50,783 bases of DNA from Saccharofermentans sp. (lineage in GTDB: Bacteria > Bacillota > Clostridia > Saccharofermentanales > Saccharofermentanaceae). The first letter of the stretch is position 1. Each line of letters begins with the position of its first letter. Location: contig JAIKWL010000070.1 of assembly GCA_024684815.1 (NCBI GenBank), positions 1 to 50,783 of the forward strand, given 5' to 3'. A model generated the notes under the pieces. It searched no databases. It saw only the letters and a program-made list of their open reading frames with translations, and was not told the DNA's origin. This document shows, in pieces, positions 26,212 through 34,834 of this stretch. The translations under genes were made by a program, and so were the position numbers.

Positions 26212-27624
26212 TCAGCGCTTAAATTCGGGGTGCTCTTTGTAATACTGTTCTTTGTCTTCGTACATTCTCTCGTCTGCTGTCTTCAATGCTTCGGTGATGT
26301 CGGCAGAATCATTTTGATAACTGTATCCCAGAGCAAAAGAGACATTATTGTAGTTTCTTGAGAGCTTTTTGATCCTTTCGCATTTTTTGATGATCTCTTC
26401 TTCCGTCGTATAGGTCATGAGGATCATGAATTCATCACCGCCGGCTCTGAATATCTCGTCTCCGGTAAAGACATTCTGAAGCAGATTTGCGCCGTTCTTA
26501 ATGAGGAGATCTCCTGCCAGATGGCCCTCGTTGTCGTTTACTCTTTTAAGACCGTTGAGGTCGGCGAATACTATGCCGATCCCCTTAAGAGTATCGCTGC
26601 TGCTGTTTCTTAAACTGTCTATCTTGTTGTTCATCTCGTTTCTGTTCAGGACACCCGTAAGCATATCTATCGTGCTTAGGATCCTGAGTCTGTCTAAGAG
26701 CTTATGATTTGCTATCTCGGAAGCTATGAAATAAACGGTGAGTTCGAGGATCTCTTTGATCTTGACAGTGTTTTCAGTATCGAAATTGCATGCCCAGATG
26801 TAACCAAGTACTTCGTCGTTGAATTTCAACGGGAAGAGAACTATGCTCTCAACATTCTCGCTGACAAGGGATTCATACCATCCGGGATTTTTCTCCCTGA
26901 TATATTCCATATCATGTCTGTTCTTCGCAATAAGTCCGTTGCTTCCGCCGATAGTATCATCCCAGGTAAGAGTCAGTTTATAAAACTTTCCGTCTTTAAG
27001 CAGTTTGTCCATATAAGGAAGCGAGGAATATGCGTTGCGCGATTCACAGAGCACAGAGCAGTTTCCGGCTTCGCGGTCAGTCAGGAGGATGACGCAGGAC
27101 TGAGCATCGCAGATTTTTCTTATATCGGAGATGACTTCATCCATGGTATGTTTGAAGTTCGAAGAACCTCTCAGCTTTATGCAGGTATTGAGAACGCTTG
27201 CCGCTATCGATGCGGAAGTGGTATTGCTCATCTGCTCACTGTCGGCAGTCTTGGTTATAACCTGGGAATAAGTGCAGTAGTGGAGATTGCCTTCGCTTCC
27301 CAGAGGCATCATGTAAAGATTGAACCAGAAGTCATATCTTTCAGGATGCACATATGTATGCATGGGCTGCTTTAAAACTGCGGCTCTGTAGCAGAAGTCC
27401 TCAAAATTCAGATCCTTCGTGAAGTAATTCTGATAAAGGCTGTTCGGAACAAATTTGTTAGTAAGCATCTGCGGTGCTGATTCATCCACAGTCTCGATTG
27501 AAGCTATATAGGGAGCATTTCCCGTCACGATCCTTATGTCACCGTAAGAACCGTCATCTTTTGTTTCAACTGAGATAACGCATGTCATGATGTCGATCAT
27601 GTCGACAAATTTTTGAAAATCCAT
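26212..27624 (-). CDS. GAF-GGDEF diguanylate cyclase
   Basis: A 470-residue soluble signalling enzyme making cyclic di-GMP. The N-terminal 150 or so residues are an unassigned PAS-like sensor; a GAF domain occupies about 155-310; the C-terminal GGDEF domain contains the intact active motif GGDEF and the STIDMLTGVLNRNEM entry. The inhibitory I-site RxxD before the active motif reads FTGD, so product inhibition is probably lost. There are no membrane segments. ATG 27624 is preferred because GGGG lies 6 bases upstream; a TTG at 27636 would overlap it. Transcribed in the same direction as metH, which ends 113 bases before its start. Confidence 0.92.
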   Translation of the reverse strand: MDFQKFVDMIDIMTCVISVETKDDGSYGDIRIVTGNAPYIASIETVDESAPQMLTNKFVPNSLYQNYFTKDLNFEDFCYRAAVLKQPMHTYVHPERYDFWFNLYMMPLGSEGNLHYCTYSQVITKTADSEQMSNTTSASIAASVLNTCIKLRGSSNFKHTMDEVISDIRKICDAQSCVILLTDREAGNCSVLCESRNAYSSLPYMDKLLKDGKFYKLTLTWDDTIGGSNGLIAKNRHDMEYIREKNPGWYESLVSENVESIVLFPLKFNDEVLGYIWACNFDTENTVKIKEILELTVYFIASEIANHKLLDRLRILSTIDMLTGVLNRNEMNNKIDSLRNSSSDTLKGIGIVFADLNGLKRVNDNEGHLAGDLLIKNGANLLQNVFTGDEIFRAGGDEFMILMTYTTEEEIIKKCERIKKLSRNYNNVSFALGYSYQNDSADITEALKTADERMYEDKEQYYKEHPEFKR

Positions 27625-27736
27625 AGTATGCCCCAAAGATAAAATTTATATGATGAATTTTACCACACACACTATCAAAAATCTTTAATAACACGTGAAT
27701 AAAAAACGAATTGGAGATGTTTTTTTTCTGCTGTAC

Positions 27737-30136
27737 TTAAACTCCGAAAACAGAATCGCAGTACCTTACAGTACCCATTGCATCTTTTGCATAGGCATCT
27801 GCGCCGATCTTATCGGCGTATTCCTGAGTCATTACAGCCCCGCCGACAACGACTTTGGTATCGGGTTTCTTCTCGCGCAGGAGCCTGATAGTCTCCTCCA
27901 TTGAAGCGACCGTTGTTGTCATCAGGGCTGACAGACCTACCACGCTGATATTGTTTTCCATGGCGCAATCAACTATAACTTCCGGAGGAACGTCCTTGCC
28001 GAGATCTATTACGTCGTAGCCGTAGTTTTCGAGCATTACTTTCACGATATTTTTTCCGATATCGTGAATATCACCTTTGACGGTAGCCAATATGACCTGC
28101 CCCTTTGTTGTTCTCGGTTTATCCGACATAGCTTCTTTTATCACCGCGAATGCCGCTTTTGCAGCATCGGCACTCATGAGAAGCTGGGGAAGGAAGATCG
28201 TTCCGGCTTCGTATCCCTTGCCGACACGGTCAAGTGCCGGGATAAGTTCCGTATCTATTATCTCGAGTGAATCTCGCCCTGTGGAAAGCTCTTCTTTTAT
28301 TGCTTCTGCAGCGCGCCCGGTAACGCCGCGCTCGATAGCTTCCGCCAGGCTTAATTCAGCGCCGGATGAGGAAGCTGTATTTTTAACACTGACAGAAGAT
28401 ACACCTGATCCTGCAACATAGTCTTTGTAAGCCCCTATGTATTCTTCAAGATTGGGATCAAGATTCATCAAGGCATTAAATGATCTGAAGGAGGCCATCA
28501 TGGGACCGTTGCAGGGGTTGATTATGGCGCACGAAAGGCCGTTTAACATAGCCATCGAAAGAAAATATGAATTGATGAGTTCACGGGCGGGGAGGCCGAA
28601 TGAGATATTCGATACGCCGAGTATAGAATGACCTGAGAATCTGTCTCTTATGCCTTTTACAGTATCTAGAGTCGTTATCGCGGAATCAGGATCCGAAGAG
28701 ATCGTCATAGCAAGACCGTCGATAACTATGTCTTTGCGCGGGATCCCGTAACGGTCTGCAGCTTCATAGATACGTTCTGCGACCGCAAGTCTTCCTTCAG
28801 AGGTCGAAGGTATTCCGTCTTCATCAAGAGGAAGACCTACAAGCACACCGCCATATTTTGCCACCAGAGGCATGACGGATTCTATTATCTCGGCTTTGCC
28901 GTTGACTGAGTTTACCATGGGCTTGCCGTTGTAGATCCGAAGGCCTCGCTCTAACGCTTCTATATCAGTCGTATCAAGCTGTAAAGGGAGCCCAGTGACT
29001 GACTGGATCTTCAATACTGCATTTTCCATCATGACAGGCTCATCGATCTCGGGAAGACCTACATTGACATCGAGAATGTCAGCGCCGGCTTCCTCCTGTT
29101 TCAGGGCTTCGGTCAGTATGTAATCGATATCGTTATCTCTTAAAGCCTGCTGAAGTTTCTTCTTGCCGGTAGGATTGATCCTCTCACCGATGATCACAGG
29201 CCGTCTTCCGATCTTTACGCAAGTCGAAAAGCTTGTTACATAAGTATCATTCTTGATGACTGGAGCAGTGAAGGGGACACCTTTAACAGTGCTTATCATC
29301 TTACTGATGTGCTCAGGAGTTGTACCGCAGCAGCCTCCCATCACATGGACTCCGAGCTTTGCGATCTGTTCCATTATCCTTGAGAATTCATCGGGATCCA
29401 CATCGTAAACTGTCTCGCCGTTTTCAGTTCTGGGAAGACCTGCATTGGGATTGACCACAACGGGAAGAGAACAGCATTTCACAATACGCTCTGCTATAGG
29501 GAGCATCTGCTGAGGTCCGAATCCGCAGTTGATACCGAGAGCATCGACTTTAAGTCCTTCGAGCATAGCGACTGTGCCTTCGACGCTGCCGCCTGTCAGG
29601 AGCCTTCCGGATTCGTCATAGACCATAGTAACTATTACCGGAAGATCGCAGACTTCGTGTGCTGCGATAACAGCAGCCTTAGCTTCATATGAATCACTCA
29701 TAGTCTCTATGAGGACAAGATCACCGCCTGCTTCGTAACCGGCTTTGATTATCTCTGAGAAAACATCCACAGCTTCATTGAATTTAAGATCGCCCATCGG
29801 TTCAAGGAGTTTGCCGGTAGGACCGACGTCGATCGCGACATAAGCATCGTTTTCGCGTCCTGCTTCTTTTCTGGCTTCCCGGCAAAGCACAACACCGCGG
29901 GATACTATCTCGGACACATTATCGAACTTAAAGCGGTTGGCACCGAAAGTGTTTGTGTTTACGATGTTTGAACCGGCTTCGAAATAACTCCTGTTAAGTG
30001 ACCTGATATCATCAGGTCTGGTAAGGTTCCAGAGCTCAGGCAGTTCGCCGCCTTTAAGTCCCATCTTCTGGAGGATGGAACCGGTTCCGCCGTCACAGAA
30101 TAACCATTCCTTACCAAGTCTGTCTCTTAAGCTCAT
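27737..30136 (-). CDS. metH: B12-dependent methionine synthase, three-domain form
   Basis: Transfers methyl from methyl-tetrahydrofolate through cobalamin to homocysteine. The 799 residues comprise a homocysteine/zinc domain (GINCGF, GGCCGT Cys ligands) at about 1-290, a folate/pterin-binding domain at about 310-590 (INPTGKKKLQQAL, DVNVG), and the cobalamin module with DIHDIG (689-694) whose His691 is the cobalt ligand. The C-terminal AdoMet reactivation domain of E. coli MetH (about 1227 residues) is absent and is encoded by the gene immediately upstream. Only 2 bases separate the two genes. Confidence 0.96.
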   Translation of the reverse strand: MSLRDRLGKEWLFCDGGTGSILQKMGLKGGELPELWNLTRPDDIRSLNRSYFEAGSNIVNTNTFGANRFKFDNVSEIVSRGVVLCREARKEAGRENDAYVAIDVGPTGKLLEPMGDLKFNEAVDVFSEIIKAGYEAGGDLVLIETMSDSYEAKAAVIAAHEVCDLPVIVTMVYDESGRLLTGGSVEGTVAMLEGLKVDALGINCGFGPQQMLPIAERIVKCCSLPVVVNPNAGLPRTENGETVYDVDPDEFSRIMEQIAKLGVHVMGGCCGTTPEHISKMISTVKGVPFTAPVIKNDTYVTSFSTCVKIGRRPVIIGERINPTGKKKLQQALRDNDIDYILTEALKQEEAGADILDVNVGLPEIDEPVMMENAVLKIQSVTGLPLQLDTTDIEALERGLRIYNGKPMVNSVNGKAEIIESVMPLVAKYGGVLVGLPLDEDGIPSTSEGRLAVAERIYEAADRYGIPRKDIVIDGLAMTISSDPDSAITTLDTVKGIRDRFSGHSILGVSNISFGLPARELINSYFLSMAMLNGLSCAIINPCNGPMMASFRSFNALMNLDPNLEEYIGAYKDYVAGSGVSSVSVKNTASSSGAELSLAEAIERGVTGRAAEAIKEELSTGRDSLEIIDTELIPALDRVGKGYEAGTIFLPQLLMSADAAKAAFAVIKEAMSDKPRTTKGQVILATVKGDIHDIGKNIVKVMLENYGYDVIDLGKDVPPEVIVDCAMENNISVVGLSALMTTTVASMEETIRLLREKKPDTKVVVGGAVMTQEYADKIGADAYAKDAMGTVRYCDSVFGV

Positions 30137-30138
30137 GT

Positions 30139-30816
30139 TTATTTGTCCTCTTTCGAATATGCGCAGGTGTCATGCTTGCTGCAGCCGGAGCATCCGGAAC
30201 AGCCGGCCCTGCTTTTATCTATGCCGATGCCGATAAGTGCGGTGACGGACTTTGTGGGAACCATCAGGAGCGAATCCGTAAGTTCCACGCCGATATGTTT
30301 TGATATATCGAGAAGCCTGAACCAGTCCTTCTGGTGATCGAGCTTCAAGTCGCCGTAGCCGGGTGAGAATCTGGGGCGGAGGAAAAGACCCTGCGCTTCA
30401 TATTCCTTCTCCAGCTTTGCGTTCTGATCGTCCAGAAAAGCTTCGATAGCCGCAGCGCCTGATGCCTGATAGATGGATGCATCCGCAGAAGAAGTAACGG
30501 AAGCCCTTCTTACGAGCATGTCGCAGGCAGGTCCGATCGTTGCCGCAAGTAAGATCGCGCCGCAGCAGCCCTTAAGGTTCCTTGCAAGTGATTTTGAAGT
30601 AAGTACAATCTCTTCGGTATCGTTGCAGATGGTGATATCATTGCCTCTTACTCTTACCGGATACTCTTTGGTAACGATCCTCGGGTGGGACTGGGCACTT
30701 ACCATATTAATGGCTTTAGTGATCTTCGCCTGAACATCAGGTGAGATCTCTGTAAGCCCGCGGTAGCCCATGTATCTCTGGACCTCTTTTACGGGAATGT
30801 CTACTCCTAAAGGCAT
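30139..30816 (-). CDS. Stand-alone MetH reactivation-domain protein
   Basis: A 225-residue protein equivalent to the AdoMet-binding activation domain of MetH, which reductively remethylates oxidised cob(II)alamin. The signature RFSPGYGDLKLDHQ (Arg-x-Ser-Pro-Gly-Tyr-Gly) binds AdoMet. It adds a Cys-rich tail (CSGCSGCSKHDTC) not present in E. coli MetH, which could bind metal or an iron-sulfur cluster and take part in electron delivery; that is inference. It starts at an ATG overlapping the metF stop (TAATG) and ends 2 bases before metH, making a tight three-gene operon. Confidence 0.9.
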   Translation of the reverse strand: MPLGVDIPVKEVQRYMGYRGLTEISPDVQAKITKAINMVSAQSHPRIVTKEYPVRVRGNDITICNDTEEIVLTSKSLARNLKGCCGAILLAATIGPACDMLVRRASVTSSADASIYQASGAAAIEAFLDDQNAKLEKEYEAQGLFLRPRFSPGYGDLKLDHQKDWFRLLDISKHIGVELTDSLLMVPTKSVTALIGIGIDKSRAGCSGCSGCSKHDTCAYSKEDK

Positions 30817-31679
30817 TATCCGATGATCCCCTTAAGGTTATAGAGAATATCTGAAGCGACGTCAGGTTTGTTCATCGAATATACGTGAACGTGTGTGATG
30901 CCGTTTGCGATAAGGTCGATTATCTGTTCAGTAGCATAGATTATACCTGCCTGGCGCATAGCGACAGGGTCGTCGCCGAAGTGGTCGACGATTGCCTTGA
31001 AGCGCTCGGGAACGCTGGTGCCTGAGAGCTGGACAGATCTTGATAACTGCTTTGCTGTAGTGATAGGCATGATGCCCGGAACGATCGGAACGTTGATGCC
31101 GATGTCCTTAACCCTGTAAAGGAAGTTGTAGAAGATGTTGTTGTCGAAGAACATCTGCGTTGTAAGGAAGTCACAGCCTGCATCGACCTTCTCCTTGAGA
31201 AAGTGGATGTCATCAGACTTGTGGGCGCACTCGATGTGGCCTTCAGGATAGCACGCACCGCCGATGCAGATATCGGGATCTAAAGATCTGATCTCTTTTA
31301 CGAGGTCTGAAGCGTGCTCGAAATCATGACATACTATGCCGTCTTTGGGGAGGTCGCCTCTTAATGCCATTACGTTATCGATGTTATTCTCGCGGATCTG
31401 ACGGATCATGCTGGCAACGTGTTCTTTAGTGGAAGCAACGCAGGTGAGATGCGGCATTACGGGAACGCCGTGAAGATTCTTGATGTCGGATGCGACTTCG
31501 ACCGTGAGCTTGGATGTGGAGCCGGCAGCGCCGTATGTTACGGACATGAATGAGGGGCCCAGAGCGGCGATCGCACCTGCTGCCGTCTTAACGTCATTAA
31601 GACCCGTCTCAGCCTTCGGAGGGAAAACCTCAAACGATATCGTAGGGGTCTTATCAGCAAGTATTTTGTTAATCTTCAT
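30816..31679 (-). CDS. metF: Methylenetetrahydrofolate reductase
   Basis: A 287-residue TIM-barrel reductase producing 5-methyl-tetrahydrofolate, the methyl donor for MetH. The N-terminal SFEVFPPKAETGL contains the conserved Glu; MALRGDLP and TQMFFDN are family motifs, and the length fits clostridial MetF. It is the first gene of metF / activation / metH and overlaps the second by 1 base. The minus-strand upstream region has a possible TATACT -10 at 31732-31737. I see no SAM, cobalamin or T-box element in the 142 bases shared with the divergent importer. Confidence 0.95.
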   Translation of the reverse strand: MKINKILADKTPTISFEVFPPKAETGLNDVKTAAGAIAALGPSFMSVTYGAAGSTSKLTVEVASDIKNLHGVPVMPHLTCVASTKEHVASMIRQIRENNIDNVMALRGDLPKDGIVCHDFEHASDLVKEIRSLDPDICIGGACYPEGHIECAHKSDDIHFLKEKVDAGCDFLTTQMFFDNNIFYNFLYRVKDIGINVPIVPGIMPITTAKQLSRSVQLSGTSVPERFKAIVDHFGDDPVAMRQAGIIYATEQIIDLIANGITHVHVYSMNKPDVASDILYNLKGIIG

Positions 31680-31821
31680 AATTATTTAGCCTTTGTAAAA
31701 ACATATTTTTGATATTCGACAGTTACATTAAAGTATACATCATCAGAAGGATATAGATTATAATCAATTTGCTATGCATGAGTGTTTGATCTCTGCGTTT
31801 TAAGGGTTAGGAGGTAAAAAA

Positions 31822-32886
31822 ATGAAGAAGATACTTTCAATTATCCTCGCTTTGGCAGCGACATTATCTATTGCAACAGGCTGCTCAAAGATCAAGGAGA
31901 TAAAGGAGATTTCCGAGAATTCCGATATTGAGGCTCTGGTCTCATTAGGTCAGGACGTTTACGGTGAACTTAATCTCGAGATCCCCAAAAAGGACCGTGC
32001 CGGCAACGATATCAAAGTTCCCGATAATATCGAGAGGATCGTTTCAATGGCACCTTCAACTACACAGTTCCTTATCGATCTCGGATTAGGAAGCAAGATC
32101 GTCGGCATAGATACGAATTCTGCCACATATATTGATAAGCTTCCTTCCGATGTTGCCCAGTTTGATATGATGTCGCCTGACAATGAAGCTATTGCAGCTC
32201 TTAAGCCTGACATCGTATTTACTTCCGGTATGAGTTCTGCAGGAGGAACTTCACCGTTCCAATCTGTCATTGACAGCGGCATCTGTGTTGCCGATATCCC
32301 TTCACCTGATTCGATCGAAGGTATAAGTGAAGATCTTAAGTTTATCGGATGCTGTGTCGGCAAGGGTGCTGAAGCTCTGGCATACGCAAAAGGTCTTACT
32401 GTATTCATGGAAGGCATCAAAGAGACGGCAAAATCCGTCAGTGAATCTGATAAAAAGACTGTTCTCGTCATGATGAATGTTCCTTCTTCCGAGATGCCCA
32501 CGATCTACACATTCGGTAAGGGAACCTATATGAATGAGATGATCGATGCTATCGGCGCAAAGAATGCTTTCGGTGATAAGGAAGGCTGGCTTTCAATTTC
32601 AGTTGAGGAGGCAATTGCCGCTAATCCCGATGTTATTCTGATGGACTGCAACTGGCTTCCCGGAGCTGCTGACCAGGTCAAAGCTCTCGAGGGCTGGGAG
32701 AACGTATCAGCCATTAAGAACGGCACTGTTTATCAGATAGATGAGGATCTTTGCTCACGTCCCAACCAGCACATCGCTGATGCTACTCTAGAGTGGGGCA
32801 AGGCAGTATACGCTGAAAAATTCGGTGATTTTACAAATCAGTTCGATGATATTAAAAACGAGATCCTTGAGAAGGTTCTCGGATGA
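31822..32886 (+). CDS. ABC substrate-binding lipoprotein (BtuF/FepB-like)
   Basis: A 354-residue solute receptor with a lipoprotein signal (ATGCSKIKE; Cys at about residue 21). The cluster-A-III fold typical of cobalamin, heme and siderophore receptors is visible: RIVSMAPSTTQFLIDLGLG, LKPDIVFTS and ANPDVILMDCNW. The match is closest to BtuF-like proteins, and location back-to-back with the B12-dependent metH operon supports corrinoid uptake. Iron-siderophore or heme cannot be excluded. AGGAGG sits 7-8 bases before the ATG; TATAAT at 31759-31764 is a likely -10. Confidence 0.85.
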   Translation: MKKILSIILALAATLSIATGCSKIKEIKEISENSDIEALVSLGQDVYGELNLEIPKKDRAGNDIKVPDNIERIVSMAPSTTQFLIDLGLGSKIVGIDTNSATYIDKLPSDVAQFDMMSPDNEAIAALKPDIVFTSGMSSAGGTSPFQSVIDSGICVADIPSPDSIEGISEDLKFIGCCVGKGAEALAYAKGLTVFMEGIKETAKSVSESDKKTVLVMMNVPSSEMPTIYTFGKGTYMNEMIDAIGAKNAFGDKEGWLSISVEEAIAANPDVILMDCNWLPGAADQVKALEGWENVSAIKNGTVYQIDEDLCSRPNQHIADATLEWGKAVYAEKFGDFTNQFDDIKNEILEKVLG

Positions 32887-32916
32887 GAAGAGCATAAGCT
32901 TAAAGGCTGAATTATT

Positions 32917-33948
32917 ATGACTAAAAAAGGCACGGGACTTAAGATAGTGATATCGGCAGTCCTGTGCCTTTTTATTCTTGTTCTTGCCATAAGACAGGGC
33001 AGCGTTTATATTTCGCTTAAAGATCTTTTCGGAATAATCGGAGGTCATATATCAGGCAAGGGTACGCCTGAAGGCATCGATCCTATGATGGATTCCATAT
33101 TCTGGACTATCAGGATGCCGAGGGCCCTTATGGCCTTTATGGTCGGAGGAGCACTTTCCATAAGCGGCGCGTGCATGCAGGCATTGCTCCAGAACCCTTT
33201 GGCATCGTCCTACACTTTGGGTGTTTCTTCCGGTGCTTCTCTGGGTGCGGCGATCGTAATAATCCTTGAGATATCCGTTCCTGTTCTTGCAGGCTTCATG
33301 CTTCCTTTTGCAGGCTTTATATTCGGCCTGATAACAGTTGCAGTTGCACTTCTTCTGGCGTCCGCGATCGACAGGAGTGTATCTAACACGACCGTCGTAC
33401 TGATAGGTATGATCCTGTCGCTGTTCGTAAACGGCATAATGAACTTGCTGTCATCGCTTTATTCGGATAATGCAAAGCAGCTTCACCTCTGGATGATGGG
33501 TTCGTTTTCTGCCAGGAGCTGGACCCACTGTTCGATAATGCTGCCGGTATGCGCTGCGGGCCTGATCTGCCTTTTGCTCATGTCCCGAAAACTTGACATC
33601 ATGAGCTTCGGCGACCTTCAGGCGCAGGCAATGGGCGTGGATTCAAAGAAGACAAAAGTCATCTCAATCCTTATCTGCGCACTCCTGACAGGTGTGTCTG
33701 TAGCATTCACCGGTGTCATCGGCTTTGTCGATCTCGCTGCACCCCACATCGTACGTAAGATCTTCGGACCTTCACATAAGATAGTGATTCCGATGTCGTT
33801 TATCTACGGCGGTGCATTCATGGCTCTCTGCGACCTTATATCAAGAACGCTTATATCCCCGCGTGAGATACCGGTCGGTGCAGTCACGGCTCTTATCGGG
33901 GCACCGTTTTTCGCGTATGTTTTCTTCGCTTCAAGGAGGAAACGCTAA
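32917..33948 (+). CDS. FecCD/BtuC-type ABC permease
   Basis: A 343-residue integral membrane protein with about ten helices, single domain of the FecCD family that dimerises to form the channel. Typical motifs: WTIRMPRALMAFMVGGALSI, GACMQALLQNPLASSYTLGV, and the C-terminal PHIVRKIFGPSHKIVIPMSF. It follows the receptor gene by 30 bases and ends one base before the ATPase gene. The ribosome binding site is weak. Confidence 0.92.
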   Translation: MTKKGTGLKIVISAVLCLFILVLAIRQGSVYISLKDLFGIIGGHISGKGTPEGIDPMMDSIFWTIRMPRALMAFMVGGALSISGACMQALLQNPLASSYTLGVSSGASLGAAIVIILEISVPVLAGFMLPFAGFIFGLITVAVALLLASAIDRSVSNTTVVLIGMILSLFVNGIMNLLSSLYSDNAKQLHLWMMGSFSARSWTHCSIMLPVCAAGLICLLLMSRKLDIMSFGDLQAQAMGVDSKKTKVISILICALLTGVSVAFTGVIGFVDLAAPHIVRKIFGPSHKIVIPMSFIYGGAFMALCDLISRTLISPREIPVGAVTALIGAPFFAYVFFASRRKR

Positions 33949-34701
33949 ATGAATATCACATGTAAGAACATGAGCGCCGGCTACGGCAGGACCAAGATAC
34001 TTAATGACGTTGATCTTATTATTGATCCCGGTGAGAAAGTCTTTATCGGAGGTGCCAACGGCTCAGGTAAGACAACACTCCTGCGCGTCCTTTCAGGTCT
34101 TATTCCGCACGAAGGTGAAGTCCTTATTAATGGCAAAGAAGTCTCTTCAATGAAGCGTAAAGACATCGCAAGACTTATCGCTCTGATGCCTCAGACAAAT
34201 GAGATATATTTCCCTTATACAGTTAATGAGACTGTGCTTCTGGGAACTTATGCATCTTCCGGCAATTCACTCTTCGGGACGAACCACAAAGCAGCTCAGT
34301 ATGCAATTAAGTGCATGGAAGACTGCGGCGTCCTTGAATTCAAGGACAGACACTTAGATGAGCTCTCCGGCGGACAGCTCCAGCGTGTTCTTTTAGCAAG
34401 GACTTTTGCTCAAAGATCTCCGTTCCTTTTCCTCGATGAACCGGGCAACAATCTTGATATCAAATACAAGGCAGAACTCTGCGACAAACTCAACAGCTGG
34501 GCAGCAGGTGAGACCGGTGATACCGATAATTCTCTTGTCGCTGTTTTTCACGATCTGGAACAGGCCAGGAGATGCTGCACAAGGGCTGTTATGCTTAAAG
34601 ACGGCAGGATCGTTTTCGATGGCGGCATCAATGAAGCATTGAAGCCCGAGATGCTCATGAACATCTACGATTTTGATGTGGCATCGTATTTGAAAGGTTA
34701 G
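33949..34701 (+). CDS. BtuD/FecE-type ABC ATPase
   Basis: A 250-residue ATPase for the importer. Walker A GGANGSGKTTLL, signature LSGGQLQRVLLARTF, Walker B FLFLDEPGNNLD and the H-loop VAVFHDLEQA are all intact. It starts immediately after the permease stop; AGGAGG lies inside the permease end. Gene order receptor-permease-ATPase matches BtuFCD/FhuBCD operons. Confidence 0.93.
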   Translation: MNITCKNMSAGYGRTKILNDVDLIIDPGEKVFIGGANGSGKTTLLRVLSGLIPHEGEVLINGKEVSSMKRKDIARLIALMPQTNEIYFPYTVNETVLLGTYASSGNSLFGTNHKAAQYAIKCMEDCGVLEFKDRHLDELSGGQLQRVLLARTFAQRSPFLFLDEPGNNLDIKYKAELCDKLNSWAAGETGDTDNSLVAVFHDLEQARRCCTRAVMLKDGRIVFDGGINEALKPEMLMNIYDFDVASYLKG

Positions 34702-34772
34702 TTCTTTCTTCGCTTTGTGCAATTTACATTCATTCAGGCTCTTACCGGTTGCCTAAAATAGCAAATGTATTA

Positions 34773-34802
34773 TTACAATTCCAATTATGGCAATGATATT
34801 AT
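34773..34802 (+). promoter_or_regulatory. Probable promoter of the EIIC-like gene
   Basis: TTACAA (34773-34778) and TATTAT (34797-34802) are spaced by 18 bases, leaving a leader of about 25 bases before the ATG. Both hexamers deviate from consensus. Confidence 0.4.
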
Positions 34803-34834
34803 CTTCTCAATAATTTATCCCGGAGGGGTTGGAA

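Noticed and set aside
26704..27375. Plus-strand open frame of 223 codons within the GGDEF gene
   Set aside because: It lies opposite the sensor/GAF part of the cyclase and has no ribosome binding site.
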